From G963676655 sp963676655 (lineage in GTDB: Bacteria; Verrucomicrobiota; Lentisphaeria; Victivallales; Victivallaceae): a DNA stretch of 64,000 bases. The stretch covers positions 186,001 to 250,000 of the forward strand of contig CAXXKX010000002.1 in the NCBI GenBank assembly GCA_963676655.2, in the 5' to 3' direction. Both the position numbers and the translations under genes were made by a program. Below are positions 1 through 10,700 of this stretch, piece by piece. Positions within the stretch are counted from its first letter, which is position 1; each line of letters starts with the position of its first letter. The notes under the pieces were generated by a model. The model saw only the letters and a program-made list of their open reading frames with translations. It was not told the origin of the DNA and made no database searches.

Positions 1-934
1 TCGGAACCCACCAGAAAGCATTCTGACGATCTTCGGTATCGACCGGCAGTTCCAGGATCAGCGGATGCCCTTTAAGTCCGTCCATGACGATCTTGGCGTT
101 GCGTTTGCGGTTGGCCAGGTTCCATGAGTCGAAGCGTTCCAGTTCGCACAGCCCGATCTGGCTCTGCATTTCGGTCATGCGGAAGTTGAAACCAACGCGC
201 TTATGGATATACATCAGTTTGCCTTCCATTTCCAGCAGGTTCAGACGTTCCTTGACGTCATAGCCATGGTCACGGAATGAACGGCATTCCCAGGCCAGAT
301 CTTCGTCATCGGTGACAACCATGCCGCCTTCGCCGCCGGTGGTGAAATGTTTGCTCTGACAGAAGCTGAAACAGCCGATATCGCCGACAGTTCCGGCTTT
401 TTTGCCTTTGTAGACGCCGCCGAAGCATTGGGCACAGTCTTCAATGACTTTTAAATTGTGTTTTTTGGCGATAGCCAGAATCGGGTCCATATCAGCGACG
501 ACACCATACAGGTGAACAACGATGACAGCTTTGGTACGTTCGTTGATCAGGGGTTCGATTTGGGCCGGATCAATGGTGTGATCGCTCAAGACATCAGCAA
601 AGACGGGCAAGGCGCCTGCCTGCAGAACGCAGAATGATGATGCGATAAATGAATAGCTCGGACAAATGACTTCATCGCCGGGGCCGATATTCATTGACGC
701 GATAGCGGTATGCAGAGCCGCGGTACCGTTTGATACGCTGATTGCCTGTTTGGCGCCGATCCATTCGGCCCAGGCTTTTTCAAATTTAGCGCCGATCGGG
801 CCGGTCCAGTAATTGACGCGTCCGCTGCGCAAAGGTTCCATTGCTTTCTGGATGGTTGATTCTTCAAAAGATGGCCACATCGGGAATTCCCCGTCGTACA
901 CTTTTGATCCGCCGTTAATTGCTAATTCGCTCAT
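1..934 (-). CDS. DegT/DnrJ/EryC1/StrS-family aminotransferase (C-terminus beyond the window)
   Basis: PLP-dependent aminotransferase of the sugar/DegT family, which transaminates keto-sugars, usually nucleotide-activated. The frame reads from an ATG at 934 (AAAGG 7 nt upstream) to the window edge, giving about 311 residues of a family usually 370-420 long, so the C-terminus is missing. The N-terminus begins MSELAINGG and continues through the family's substrate and PLP-binding blocks: SNGTAALH, EVICPSYSFIA, VVHLYGV and EDCAQCFGG. The segment SFCQSKHFTTGGEGG carries the Schiff-base lysine at about residue 195. The family is clear; the substrate is not. Related Lentisphaerae/Planctomycetes proteins often sit among sugar-catabolic genes, so a role in cell-surface sugar synthesis is only one option. 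Confidence 0.9.
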   Translation of the reverse strand, partial: MSELAINGGSKVYDGEFPMWPSFEESTIQKAMEPLRSGRVNYWTGPIGAKFEKAWAEWIGAKQAISVSNGTAALHTAIASMNIGPGDEVICPSYSFIASSFCVLQAGALPVFADVLSDHTIDPAQIEPLINERTKAVIVVHLYGVVADMDPILAIAKKHNLKVIEDCAQCFGGVYKGKKAGTVGDIGCFSFCQSKHFTTGGEGGMVVTDDEDLAWECRSFRDHGYDVKERLNLLEMEGKLMYIHKRVGFNFRMTEMQSQIGLCELERFDSWNLANRKRNAKIVMDGLKGHPLILELPVDTEDRQNAFWWVP

Positions 935-1042
935 GATTTAACCTTTCTTGCTGTGGTTTAATTATCAGATATATTTAACTTAATGGAAGTTTTCTATTAT
1001 TCCAGTCCCAAAACAAAAAAAATCGCTTTTTTTTTAATATTC

Positions 1043-1071
1043 TTGCTAAAAGCGGGTCCAGGTACTATTAT
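1043..1071 (+). promoter_or_regulatory. sigma70-type promoter for uvsE
   Basis: TTGCTA (1043-1048), a 17-nt spacer and TATTAT (1066-1071), lying 25 nt before the uvsE start codon. Predicted by eye only. Confidence 0.5.
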
Positions 1072-1096
1072 TATTGAATAATATCAAGGAGCAATA

Positions 1097-2011
1097 ATGA
1101 TAAGATTTGGACTATGTTGCATTTTCAAGGCGCAGCCGATAAAGTTCCGGCAGACGACGGCGCGGGTATTGCGTAAATATGATCGTATTGAGCAATTGGC
1201 CCGATTGTCTGAGCTTGCCTTGCACAATGCCTCGTCTCTCTTGAAAGCGCTTGAATTTGTTCGGGAAAATGATATTGGCGCTTTCAGGGTACTTTCGCAA
1301 ATCCTGCCTTTATATACCCAGCCGGAGGTCGGGTATACTTTAAATGACCTTCCGGCTGCTCAGGAAATTAAATCAAAATATGCCGATGCACAAGATTTCG
1401 TCCAAAAATATGACATCCGTTTGAGTTTTCACCCTGACCAGTTCGTTGTTTTGTCTTCACCAAATCCGCAGGTGGTGGAAAACTCGATTAGAGAACTGGC
1501 CTATCAATGTGAAGTTTCGGAACTGATCGGGGCGGAAAGCGTCAACATTCACCTTGGCGGAGTCTATGGCAGCAAATCAGAAGCCATCAAGCGCTTTAAG
1601 CGGGTATATAAATCACTGCCAGTGGTTGTCAAAAAACACTTGACGCTGGAAAACGATGATATTTCATATTCGGTTGAAGATTTGTATCCGTTGTGTATTG
1701 AGCTTGGTATTCCACTGGTCTACGACGTGCATCATCATCGTTGCAACCCTGACGGGTTAAGTGTTGCGGAGGCAACCGAAAAAAGTATAGCAACCTGGGA
1801 TGCTTTAGGGCGCGAACCGCATTTTCATATTTCATCCCCTAAAAATGGCTGGAACAACGGTACGCCGCGACCTCACAGTGATTATATCGATTTGAATGAT
1901 TTTCCGGTTTGCTGGCGTGATTTGGACCGGAAAGTGACGATTGATATCGAGGCAAAAGCTAAAGAACTGGCGATTGCGGCGCTCCAAAAAGAGCTGCTTG
2001 ATTGCATTTAA
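1097..2011 (+). CDS. uvsE: UV damage endonuclease UvsE (UVDE family)
   Basis: TIM-barrel endonuclease that nicks DNA 5' of UV photoproducts and abasic sites, starting an alternative excision-repair route. The 304-residue length fits bacterial UvsE. Family blocks with metal-binding His/Asp/Glu residues are visible: IRFGLCCIF at the N-terminus, LSFHPDQFVVLSSPNP, SVNIHLGGVYG, LTLENDD, PLVYDVHHHRCNP and FHISSPKNGW. The start is ATG 1097 with AAGGAG 5-6 nt upstream. It appears to be monocistronic or loosely coupled to the PPK2 gene 86 nt downstream. Identification is firm; no damage to motifs is seen. Confidence 0.94.
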   Translation: MIRFGLCCIFKAQPIKFRQTTARVLRKYDRIEQLARLSELALHNASSLLKALEFVRENDIGAFRVLSQILPLYTQPEVGYTLNDLPAAQEIKSKYADAQDFVQKYDIRLSFHPDQFVVLSSPNPQVVENSIRELAYQCEVSELIGAESVNIHLGGVYGSKSEAIKRFKRVYKSLPVVVKKHLTLENDDISYSVEDLYPLCIELGIPLVYDVHHHRCNPDGLSVAEATEKSIATWDALGREPHFHISSPKNGWNNGTPRPHSDYIDLNDFPVCWRDLDRKVTIDIEAKAKELAIAALQKELLDCI

Positions 2012-2097
2012 TACACCGCAAAAGTGTATTGGGGCTTGATATTTGATGTTTTACAATATAAACTATTAGTAGTCACTGCAAAAATAAGGAGAAAATC

Positions 2098-2949
2098 ATG
2101 AAAATGAACTTTCGGGAGAAATTTGCTGTAAAGCCGGGATCTAAAGTAAAATTGACTAAGATCGATCCTGACAATACTCTGGATTTCGAAAATAAAAAAG
2201 CTGCGCTGGAGACTATCGAAAAAAACAAAGAGAAGTTGTCCGATTTGCAGTACAAGCTCTATTCCGAAGGGAAACAGTCTCTGCTGATTGTTTTGCAGGC
2301 GCTCGATGCGGGCGGCAAAGACGGCACAATCAATCATGTACTTGCTCCGATGAATCCTCAAGGCTGCCGGGTATCAGGCTTTAAAGCCCCGAATCCGGTG
2401 GAGCTGGCGCATGATTTTCTGTGGCGAATCCATCATAACGCCCCGAAGAAGGGGGAAGTTTGTATATTCAACCGTTCGCATTATGAAGATGTTTTGGTGG
2501 CGCGGGTTCATAATCTGGTTCCCAAATCTGTCTGGTCTAAGCGATATGAGTTTATCAATGATTTTGAAAAGTTGCTGGCCGCACACGATACCAAGATTAT
2601 CAAATTTTTCCTGCATATCAGTAAGGATGAGCAGCTTAAACGCTTTGAGCGTCGTTTGAATCTGCCGGAAAAACATTGGAAGATCAGTGACAGCGATTAT
2701 AAAGAACGGCAATATTGGGACGAATACACCAAGGCTTTTGAAGACGCTTTGAGTAAATGTTCAAAAGAACATGCTCCGTGGTATGTTATTCCGGCAAATA
2801 AAAAATGGTTCAGGAACCTGGTGGTTTCAGAGATTGTGGTTGAGACCATGGAATCTATGAGAATGAAACTGCCCAAACCAAGCGTTAACCTGGATGACAT
2901 TCGCAGATTGGCGGAATCGGAACAGGCCAAGGAAGACGAAGAGCAATAA
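2098..2949 (+). CDS. Polyphosphate kinase 2 family protein (polyphosphate:nucleotide phosphotransferase)
   Basis: PPK2-family P-loop kinase that moves phosphate between polyphosphate and nucleoside mono- or diphosphates. At 283 residues it is a single-domain enzyme. The Walker A variant DAGGKDG lies at residues 70-76, the Walker B region FNRSHYED at about 124-131, and the lid-region residues RFERRL and the KHWKISDSDY segment follow. The start ATG 2098 has AAGGAG at the right distance. Which nucleotide it prefers (AMP, ADP or GDP; class I or III) cannot be told by eye. It follows uvsE on the same strand. Confidence 0.92.
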   Translation: MKMNFREKFAVKPGSKVKLTKIDPDNTLDFENKKAALETIEKNKEKLSDLQYKLYSEGKQSLLIVLQALDAGGKDGTINHVLAPMNPQGCRVSGFKAPNPVELAHDFLWRIHHNAPKKGEVCIFNRSHYEDVLVARVHNLVPKSVWSKRYEFINDFEKLLAAHDTKIIKFFLHISKDEQLKRFERRLNLPEKHWKISDSDYKERQYWDEYTKAFEDALSKCSKEHAPWYVIPANKKWFRNLVVSEIVVETMESMRMKLPKPSVNLDDIRRLAESEQAKEDEEQ

Positions 2950-3004
2950 GCGAAAACGTTTATTAAATTGCAATTTTGCTTAACGGTACAATGAATTATT
3001 GCTC

Positions 3005-3080
3005 AATCGGAGTATTTTAATGATTTGCCATGGTGGTTAATCTTGATTTTTGTACGGTAATATGCTATTTTACTCCGATT
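3005..3080 (+). promoter_or_regulatory. sigma70-type promoter flanked by a 10-bp inverted repeat
   Basis: TTGATT (3043-3048), 17-nt spacer, TATTTT (3066-3071). A perfect inverted repeat, AATCGGAGTA (3005-3014) and TACTCCGATT (3071-3080), brackets the promoter; the right arm begins at the last base of the -10 box and covers the probable start site. The arrangement could be an operator pair. The repeat is seen; regulation is inferred. Confidence 0.45.
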
Positions 3081-3120
3081 AATGATTTTAGACAAAATAT
3101 AAAAAGAGGGGCCGTGGCTA

Positions 3121-4545
3121 ATGATCCGGTTCAGGTGTCCGAATTGCAAGCAGAAATTCAGCGTACCGGAAAGCTATATTGGCAAGGCATTGGTCTGTAC
3201 CGGATGTGAAACGAAAGTCGCGGTGCCGGCTTTTTCGACGATTGCGGAAAGGGCAAGTTCTCAGCCTCCTCCGGCAGCTCCCCGGCAGGTTTCAATTGTT
3301 TCGGCTGAGGAAGCCGGTGTTTTTGCCGCAGCCGGAGACAATGCCAAAAGTCAACAGGCATCGGAAGTAAAACTTACTCCTCCTGACTATAGTTTCTCAA
3401 ACGAACCGGAGGCGGATGAGCTGCCCGAGTTGAAAGAGGACCAGCCGACGGTTGAAGCGGTGGCCCCTGATGTTTCAGAGGTTATTCCGGTGGTAAAGAC
3501 GGTTCAGCCGGAACCGCATCCGATCAGGAACGCTCCGGAATTGCAAAGACCGACAGTCGGTGGTATGCCGTCCCCGGTAAAACGTTTTTCACTGAAGGAT
3601 CATGCTCCCGATTCCCTGACTTCAGCAAGTATGGCCGCCGCGCCGAATATTTTGAGACCGACTGCGCCGGTTTCATCTCCGGAATCAAGCTCTCAGCAAC
3701 CGGCGGCTCCCCGGTTAACTCCCCGGAATCCTGCACCTGTTGCGTCTGATCAGCCATTGCGCCAACCGCCCCCGCTGCCGGCGCAACCTAAGACATTCGG
3801 TAATTGCCCAAGATGCAATGCCGGATTGCGGGCTAAAGATGCCGCTTTATGTGTATCGTGCGGTTATAATTTGCGACCGGGTCTTCAGTTGAAACCAAGC
3901 AGTTCCGAAAACGACTCAAAGGTCAATCTGGCCTTTCTCGGCGGGGCTGGTGCGGTGTTGGTAATGGTCGGAATATGGGTGGTTTTGGCGGTTTCACTTG
4001 ATTGGGAATTTACCTGGTTCGTTCTGTTTATCGGCCTGGTGGCCGGCGGCGCGATGTGCTTATTGTGTCCGAACGAAAGAGGTTCCAGAATTGGTTTACT
4101 GTCGATGGGATTGACTTCTTTCGGCTGGATTCTTGGTATTTGCTTAATTGCCAAATTCATGGGTAATGAAGTTAAGCCAAATTATCAGAAACAAATATCC
4201 CTTGAGGATACCGCTCTGTATATTGTCGAGGAAATGCATTTTAAAAAAGAGATATCTGATCAGACCTTGATGAATTACCGGGTGTATGGAAGCGGTTTTT
4301 TCAAACCTCCGGAAAGTATCAAAAAAGAATTCGAGGAATTCAAGAAAAAAATAACCGACAAGGCTCATCACATGCCGAAGAAGGACCGGGCTGAACTTGA
4401 AGCGAAAATTAAGACTCGTGCGGTTCAGAATGAACCTTATATCTGGAAACTGATCAAGGTTATAAGCATTCTTGACCTGATATGGGTAGGTCTTGCACTG
4501 GGAACCGCATACAAAATAGGCTACGGCGCACTCTCCAGATATTGA
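3121..4545 (+). CDS. Double zinc-ribbon, proline-rich membrane protein of unknown function
   Basis: 474 residues in four parts. An N-terminal zinc ribbon has paired cysteines C6/C9 and C26/C29 (FRCPNC, VCTGC). A low-complexity Pro/Ala/Ser/Gln linker runs from about residue 40 to 220. A second zinc ribbon starts near residue 229 (NCPRC, CVSCGYNLRPG). Three hydrophobic helices lie at about 268-347, followed by a charged Lys/Glu-rich soluble segment and a last hydrophobic stretch at about 445-470. Such MJ0042/FmdB-like zinc ribbon plus linker plus membrane architectures are frequent in Planctomycetes and Lentisphaerae, but I know no assigned function. The start ATG 3121 has a purine-rich AAGAGGGG 8 nt upstream. 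The gene is convergent with the giant gene downstream. Confidence 0.75.
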   Translation: MIRFRCPNCKQKFSVPESYIGKALVCTGCETKVAVPAFSTIAERASSQPPPAAPRQVSIVSAEEAGVFAAAGDNAKSQQASEVKLTPPDYSFSNEPEADELPELKEDQPTVEAVAPDVSEVIPVVKTVQPEPHPIRNAPELQRPTVGGMPSPVKRFSLKDHAPDSLTSASMAAAPNILRPTAPVSSPESSSQQPAAPRLTPRNPAPVASDQPLRQPPPLPAQPKTFGNCPRCNAGLRAKDAALCVSCGYNLRPGLQLKPSSSENDSKVNLAFLGGAGAVLVMVGIWVVLAVSLDWEFTWFVLFIGLVAGGAMCLLCPNERGSRIGLLSMGLTSFGWILGICLIAKFMGNEVKPNYQKQISLEDTALYIVEEMHFKKEISDQTLMNYRVYGSGFFKPPESIKKEFEEFKKKITDKAHHMPKKDRAELEAKIKTRAVQNEPYIWKLIKVISILDLIWVGLALGTAYKIGYGALSRY

Positions 4546-4551
4546 ATAAAC

Positions 4552-4702
4552 TACCTCGATGCAACAAGCATACGAGGTATTGGAAACGCTTTCAACACCC
4601 CAGGGGGCGGGGTATTAAACCCGATATATTTGACTATCGCTTCCGTAAGGAGCCTTCGCGACTGGAGTTTGGCACGGGACTGACGCTGTCCGTCGTACGG
4701 AC
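4552..4702. repeat. Intergenic hairpin cluster between convergent genes
   Basis: Two structures are visible. An 11-bp stem with one bulge pairs TACCTCGATGC with GCATACGAGGTA around an AACAA loop (4552-4574). GTCCGT-CGT-ACGGAC at 4688-4702 is a perfect 6-bp stem with a 3-nt loop. Neither has a clear U-tract on either strand, so they may be dispersed palindromes rather than canonical terminators, although the position between two convergent genes suits termination. A related TCCGT-TGT-ACGGA hairpin recurs at 51722-51734. Confidence 0.5.
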
Positions 4703-4711
4703 AATAAATAT

Positions 4712-7700
4712 TTAACCGGTTGCAGTAATATCCAGCTCGTATTCGGTATTCATTTTCCCTTTTCCTTTGTCAGCAGATAATACTTCGACATAATACAACC
4801 CGGCATCCAGATAGAGGTTGTCAATGTGAGCTTCCCCATATTTCAAGCCGGTTTTTGCAACTTTTTTAAGCTTGTTTTTATTGTTATCCCAGAGATAAAC
4901 CGTTAGTCTGGCATTTTTGTCTTCCCCGGCCAGATCAAAATCAAACGCAGTCAGGTCGTTGACTTCAAACTTAAAGCAATCGCAGGCATCGCCGAATCCG
5001 ATAAAACCGCTAAGTTGAACATCCGGGACAATTTCCGTTGCCTGTTGCCATGAATTATTCTCGGTCGCCTCCGGGAAGGTGACGGCTGAAACCTCCAGGT
5101 CATATGCTGTATTGCACTTGCCCTTGCCTTTGTCGCCTGACATTACTTCGAGATAATAGGTGCCGCTATCAAGCAATACATTATCAAATGAAGCAATCGT
5201 TTCACCCGTTATTTTATCTGTTTTGGCGGACGCATTCTTTATGCGTTTGAATTTTCCCTTTTGAAAACCATATAGTGCCAGTGAAGTTTTGCTCTCCAGG
5301 CCGGTCAGAGCAAAATCAAATTCTCCTGCCGACGTGACATCAAACTTATAAACATCCTGCGGATCGCCAAAACCGACCCAGTCAGATGCCCCTGTTTCAA
5401 TATCAAGATCAACAGGAGTTCCGGCCCCGGTTTTGAAATCAAATTCATCGTTTGAATGTTCGGGCAGGTAATCAGATTCAATTTCCAGAGTGTATCCGGT
5501 GTTATATTTGCCGGAGCCTTTATCGCCTGAAGCAACTTCAATAAAGTATGTTCCCTGTGATAATAAAACATCATCAATGGCAACGTTTGAGTCTCCTGAT
5601 GTGTTTTTTATTTTTTGGGCTCGCTGTTGCCCTTTTGAGTTATCCAGTCTGTAAATACATAAAGAAGCTTTGGAGTATAGATTTTTTAATTCAAAATCAA
5701 ATTCTCCGGCTCTTGAAATATCAAATGTGTAGTAATCAAAACCATCTCTTGCTCCAACGTACTCATTGTATGAGAATTGATCGTCAAATTCAATTTCTCT
5801 GGCCTTTGAAAAGTAATTTCCGGCGGTATCGCCGGTATTGAAACTTTCGATGTCCGACCAATCACTTTCATGTCCGGCGTTATCAACTGCTTTGACGCGC
5901 CAAAAATAAAAGCCGTAACTAAGGTCGGACACATTGAATTCATTTTCAGTAGATGTGTAAGTTTCGGCATTATTAAAACTTAGATTGCCGGAGTATTGGA
6001 TATGGTATTCTTTGATCCCTGATAAGTCGTCTTCTGATTCGTCCCATTCCAGTTTTATGCCGGTTGAAACAATGTCATAGTTTAAATTATCCGGAACATC
6101 AGGTGGAGTGAGATCAAGCGTATTGATCACAAAAGTTTCAGTAGTACTCCAAATACTGGTATTACCATCATTATCCACTGCTTTGACGCGCCAATACCAG
6201 GTTCCATCCGACAAACTTTCAAGGTCAATTTGACTTTGTGTTACAGTTAGCGTGTCAACGTCGGAAAAGTTTGAATTAACGGAATATTGCACAATATATT
6301 CTTTTACCCCGGACTGGTTGTCGGTTGAGTCGTTCCAGTCTAATTGGGCGTTTGCTCCATCGACATTATAAGTCAAACTCAACGGAACGCTCGGGGGCGT
6401 GGTATCTGCTATATCGATTACAAAAGAATTTACAGAACTCCAATCACTTTCGTTGCCGCTTAGATCAACTGCTTTGACCCGCCAGTACCAGGTAGTTTCA
6501 TCCAATCCATAAACATACAATGCGCTTGTCGTAACATTTTCAGTTATTGCATTAGTAAATTCCGCACTTTGCGAGTATTCTACTATATATCCTTGAATTC
6601 CTGATTCGTCGTCGATGGAATCGTTCCAGTCAAGAAAAACATTTCTGTTCTCAATGGTTGCAGAATAAGTAGATGGGATGCTTGGAGCTATATTATCAAC
6701 AAAATCGAAGAGATCAGAAAGAGAATATACATATGTACTACCAGAGAAGATTCCATTAGATTGATCTCGATAAGCCCCCACAACTAAGGTATCACCGTCA
6801 ATTGCGATAGAACTTCCAAAATGGGCATATTCTTGTACATCTGTTGCTGCCAGTTTTACGACTTCATCATATGTTTCCCCATTCCAGCGATATACATAAA
6901 CACTTCCAGCTTGATTACCTTTGTCATTACTAGAGCCTATAGATCCAACAGCAACAAAGTTACCGGAAATAGCTACTGTTTCACCAAAATAGTCATATTC
7001 CACTGCATCATAAGCTGTTAATTTATATTCATCGTAAGTATTGCCATTCCAACGGTAAACATATGCAGCTCCTGATTGATGTCCAAAATCATCTCTCCAG
7101 TTTGAGCCTACTACAATATTGTTATTTGATATACAAACTGAATGTCCAAATTTGGTCACTGGCTCGCCATCAGACGCCTGGAGGATATATATTTCTTCAT
7201 ATTCAACGCCGTTCCATTTAAATACATAGGCTTGCCCTGTTGCATACTGAGCAAGATATCCATCTCCATAGGATTCAGCTCCGACAACAACCGTATCTCC
7301 TGATATGTAAACTGAATTGCCGAAGTAATCTGTCGGCATTTTATCGGAACTGGTTAAAGAGAATTCAATATATTCAAAACCGTTCCAACGATATACGTAT
7401 GCTCCCCCTGTTTCATCGTATGTTCCAATTGCAACGTTATTGTTGGATACAGAAATTGAATGACCGAATTGCATCCTTTCTCTTCCATCTGATGCAGTCA
7501 ATTTATATTCAGTATACTCATCATTGCTCCAATGATACACATAAGCGCTACCTGTCCATTGGCCATGATCTTTGTCCCCATATGCTCCGACAGCTATAAT
7601 ATTATTACTTATTGAAACTGCATTACCCAAATAGTCTTTTTCATCTCTGTCGGAAGCAGTAATCTTATATTCGTCATATCCTAAGCCGTTCCATTTGTAG

Positions 7701-10700
7701 AGGTAACAACTACCAATTCCATCAACAGAACTGTCATCTCCACTTGAGCCAATTAAAATATCATTTCCACTTATTGATACCGATTCTCCAAAAAGATCAT
7801 ATTGATCTCCATCAGAAGCCAATATTTTTATATAATTTTCAGCTCCTGCAATGGATAATGTTTTTGTTTGGCTCCAAGCGCTTGCATTACCTGAAGGGTC
7901 AACTGCTTTTACGCGCCAATAATAATTGCCATTCTTGATTCCGCCTATACTTCTCTGATTAGTTGTGGTAGTTCGTGCGCTTGCATAATTAAAACTAAGA
8001 TTATCAGCATATTCAACTACATATTCTATTGTTCCTGAAAAGTTATCTGTTGCGTTGTCCCATGCTAGAATCACGTTGTTTTCATGGATGTCCTCTTCCA
8101 GTCCATCTGGAATATTGGGTGGAACCGTGTCGGAAGTAACAGTGAATGAGGAAACACTGCTCCAAGCACTGGAGTTTTCAGCATTATCAATCGCTTTTAC
8201 TCGCCAATAATATATTCCAGCGGTGCAATTATCAATGCTTATTTCGCTTGTTGATGTAGCTTGAACTGTTGCATCATTAAAAGTAATACTTTCAGCGAAT
8301 TCAACAATATATTGCTTGAGACCTGAATTACTATCTGTTGACGCGTTCCAACTTAATGTTACAGCATAATCGTTGACATTATAATTGAGCCCGCCAGGAG
8401 TGGTTGGTGCAACGTGATCGGGTAGAATAGTGAAAGTCGAAGTGGGGCTCCATGAGCTTTCGTTTTCACTATTATCAACTGCTTTTACTCGCCAGTAATA
8501 AGTGCTATTTGAAAGGATTTCAGTTTCGTAGTCACTAGATGAAACTGCTACAATCAAAGAGTTTGTATATAATGCATTATCGGCATATTCAAGTATATAT
8601 TCTTTAATGCTGGAAAAATCATCTATTGAATCCGACCAGTCAAGGATGGCTCTATATCCATTGACAGTGGATTCTGTATTTTGGGGAACAGATGGCGGGG
8701 TTATATCCCCAGAGCTAACCGTTAATTCCAGTATTCCTCCGATAATATCCAGGCTGTATAGAGCGCCGGACATGAATAAGTCATTGTCCAGATCTACATA
8801 TCCAATATGATCATCATTACAGATTGTTATGACTTGATCAAAACCCATTGCATTTCCTGCCAACAAATAATGCCCTTTTGCTTGTGACGACGCGACAGTT
8901 AAAGTAACTTTATCGGTATCGATTCCATATATATCAGCAAGCATTAATTCATCATTTGGAGTAATAAATCCTGTGACGTCAAAATTTAAAGCTCCTCCAC
9001 CGCTGATGATAAAGTTGCTGGCATAATTATTGATACCGCTGATATTGAGGCTTCCTCCTCCTGTCAGACTGAAGAATGCCAAGCTGAGATCAGCGTCCCC
9101 GGTAAGGTTTACTTCGTCTTCTGTCTGTGTCATATTAACTTTAAACTGTTCTTCTGTTTCTATTATTCCTCCGTGAACCATCAGTTCTCCACTAACTCCT
9201 CCGCGCGAAAGTATTGATAGATACCCTCCGGAAAATACCGATATATCATGGGCTTGTCCGAAAGAATTTACCAGCATTGAGCCACCGGAGAGTATAGTTG
9301 TATTGCTGGCTGTCGCTTCCTGTTGCACTTGCATCGAGCCGTTTGAACCTATTGCGGTATTAATAGTTGTGCCGCCTGACTCAATCCTCGTTATTCCCAT
9401 TGAGTTAATGGTGGTATTACTGGCTGTTCCGCCAAAGTTAACATATTGAGTTCCGTAACTTAACAAAGTTTTTATTGATGTTCCACCGGAATAAATGAAA
9501 AAGAAGCCGTGGTTAATATCAGTGTTTTCGGCTGTTCCTCCACTCAAATGTATTTGACCATAAAAATTTGCAGTTGTTTCGGATGCAATTCCACCTGAAT
9601 GAATAACAAGCTCTCCGCCGGTGTTAACAATGGTGTCAATCGCTGAGTGTCCGCTTAATACAGTCAATTTGCCGTGATCTATTAATAAGTTGCTTGCTAT
9701 GCCGCTGATGATTGAAAATGAACTGTGTCCGTCACTTCGGGTATTAGTTCCACTTGTAATTGTTGCCCCTGTGTCGCCTGAGACGGTTCCACCGGAGCTT
9801 TGATTGATTATAGTTGCTGTTCCTCCGGATGAAATATATATGCTCCCGCTAGTCAGTAAAGTATTGACTGCCGAGTGCCCACTCAGTACGGTTAAGCGGC
9901 CGCCGGATTCCAAATAAAAATTGCTTGCGACCCCGTTAATAATTGAAAAAGAAGTATATCCGTCTTGCCATCTGTTGTTGGATCCGCCAATAATCGTAGC
10001 TCCGGTATCACCTCCTACTCCAGCTCTAGTTTGTTGTATAATGTTTGATGCCGAGCCACCGGAAGAAACATACATAAAGCCGCCTGACTCAATAACAGTA
10101 TTTGTAGCGGAATGACCTGCATTAACAAATAAACTGCCGCCGCTCTCGATCAGGAAATTGTTCGCTTTGCCATTGATTAAAGAAAATGAACTATGTCCAT
10201 CGTTACGAGTGTTTATTCCACTTGTTATAGTTGCTTCAGTGGAGCATTTGATTTTACCTCTGTTCAACTGATTGATAATTGATGCGCTTCCCCCGTCATA
10301 GATATTTAGGCATCCCCAACTATCAATAATTGTGTTTATTGCGGAATGACCACTGAAAACATCAAGGTTACTACCGCTTTCAATAAAAAAATTATTTGCA
10401 ACCCCATTAGTAATTGAAAATGAATTATATCCATCGCTTCGGGTATTTGTTCCACTTGTGATTTCGGCATCGGTTCCAGTTAAAAGTTTTCCTCCTGAAA
10501 GTTGATTAATCAATGATGCAGTGCCGCCGGAAGAAATAACCATTTGTGCATTATAACCTATTGTGGTATTGTTTGCTGCTCCGCCTGAAAATACCTCCAT
10601 ATACGTATATGACCCCATATTAGTGACATAGGCTGAACCTCCTGAATGAATATAGATTGAGCCATTTTCAGCAATGGTGTTGACTGCTGAATGACCGTTT

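Noticed and set aside
4712..5300. Autotransporter beta-barrel at the C-terminus of the giant protein
   Set aside because: The C-terminal ~370 residues are PPC-like beta-sandwich domains without alternating amphipathic strands or a terminal aromatic residue.
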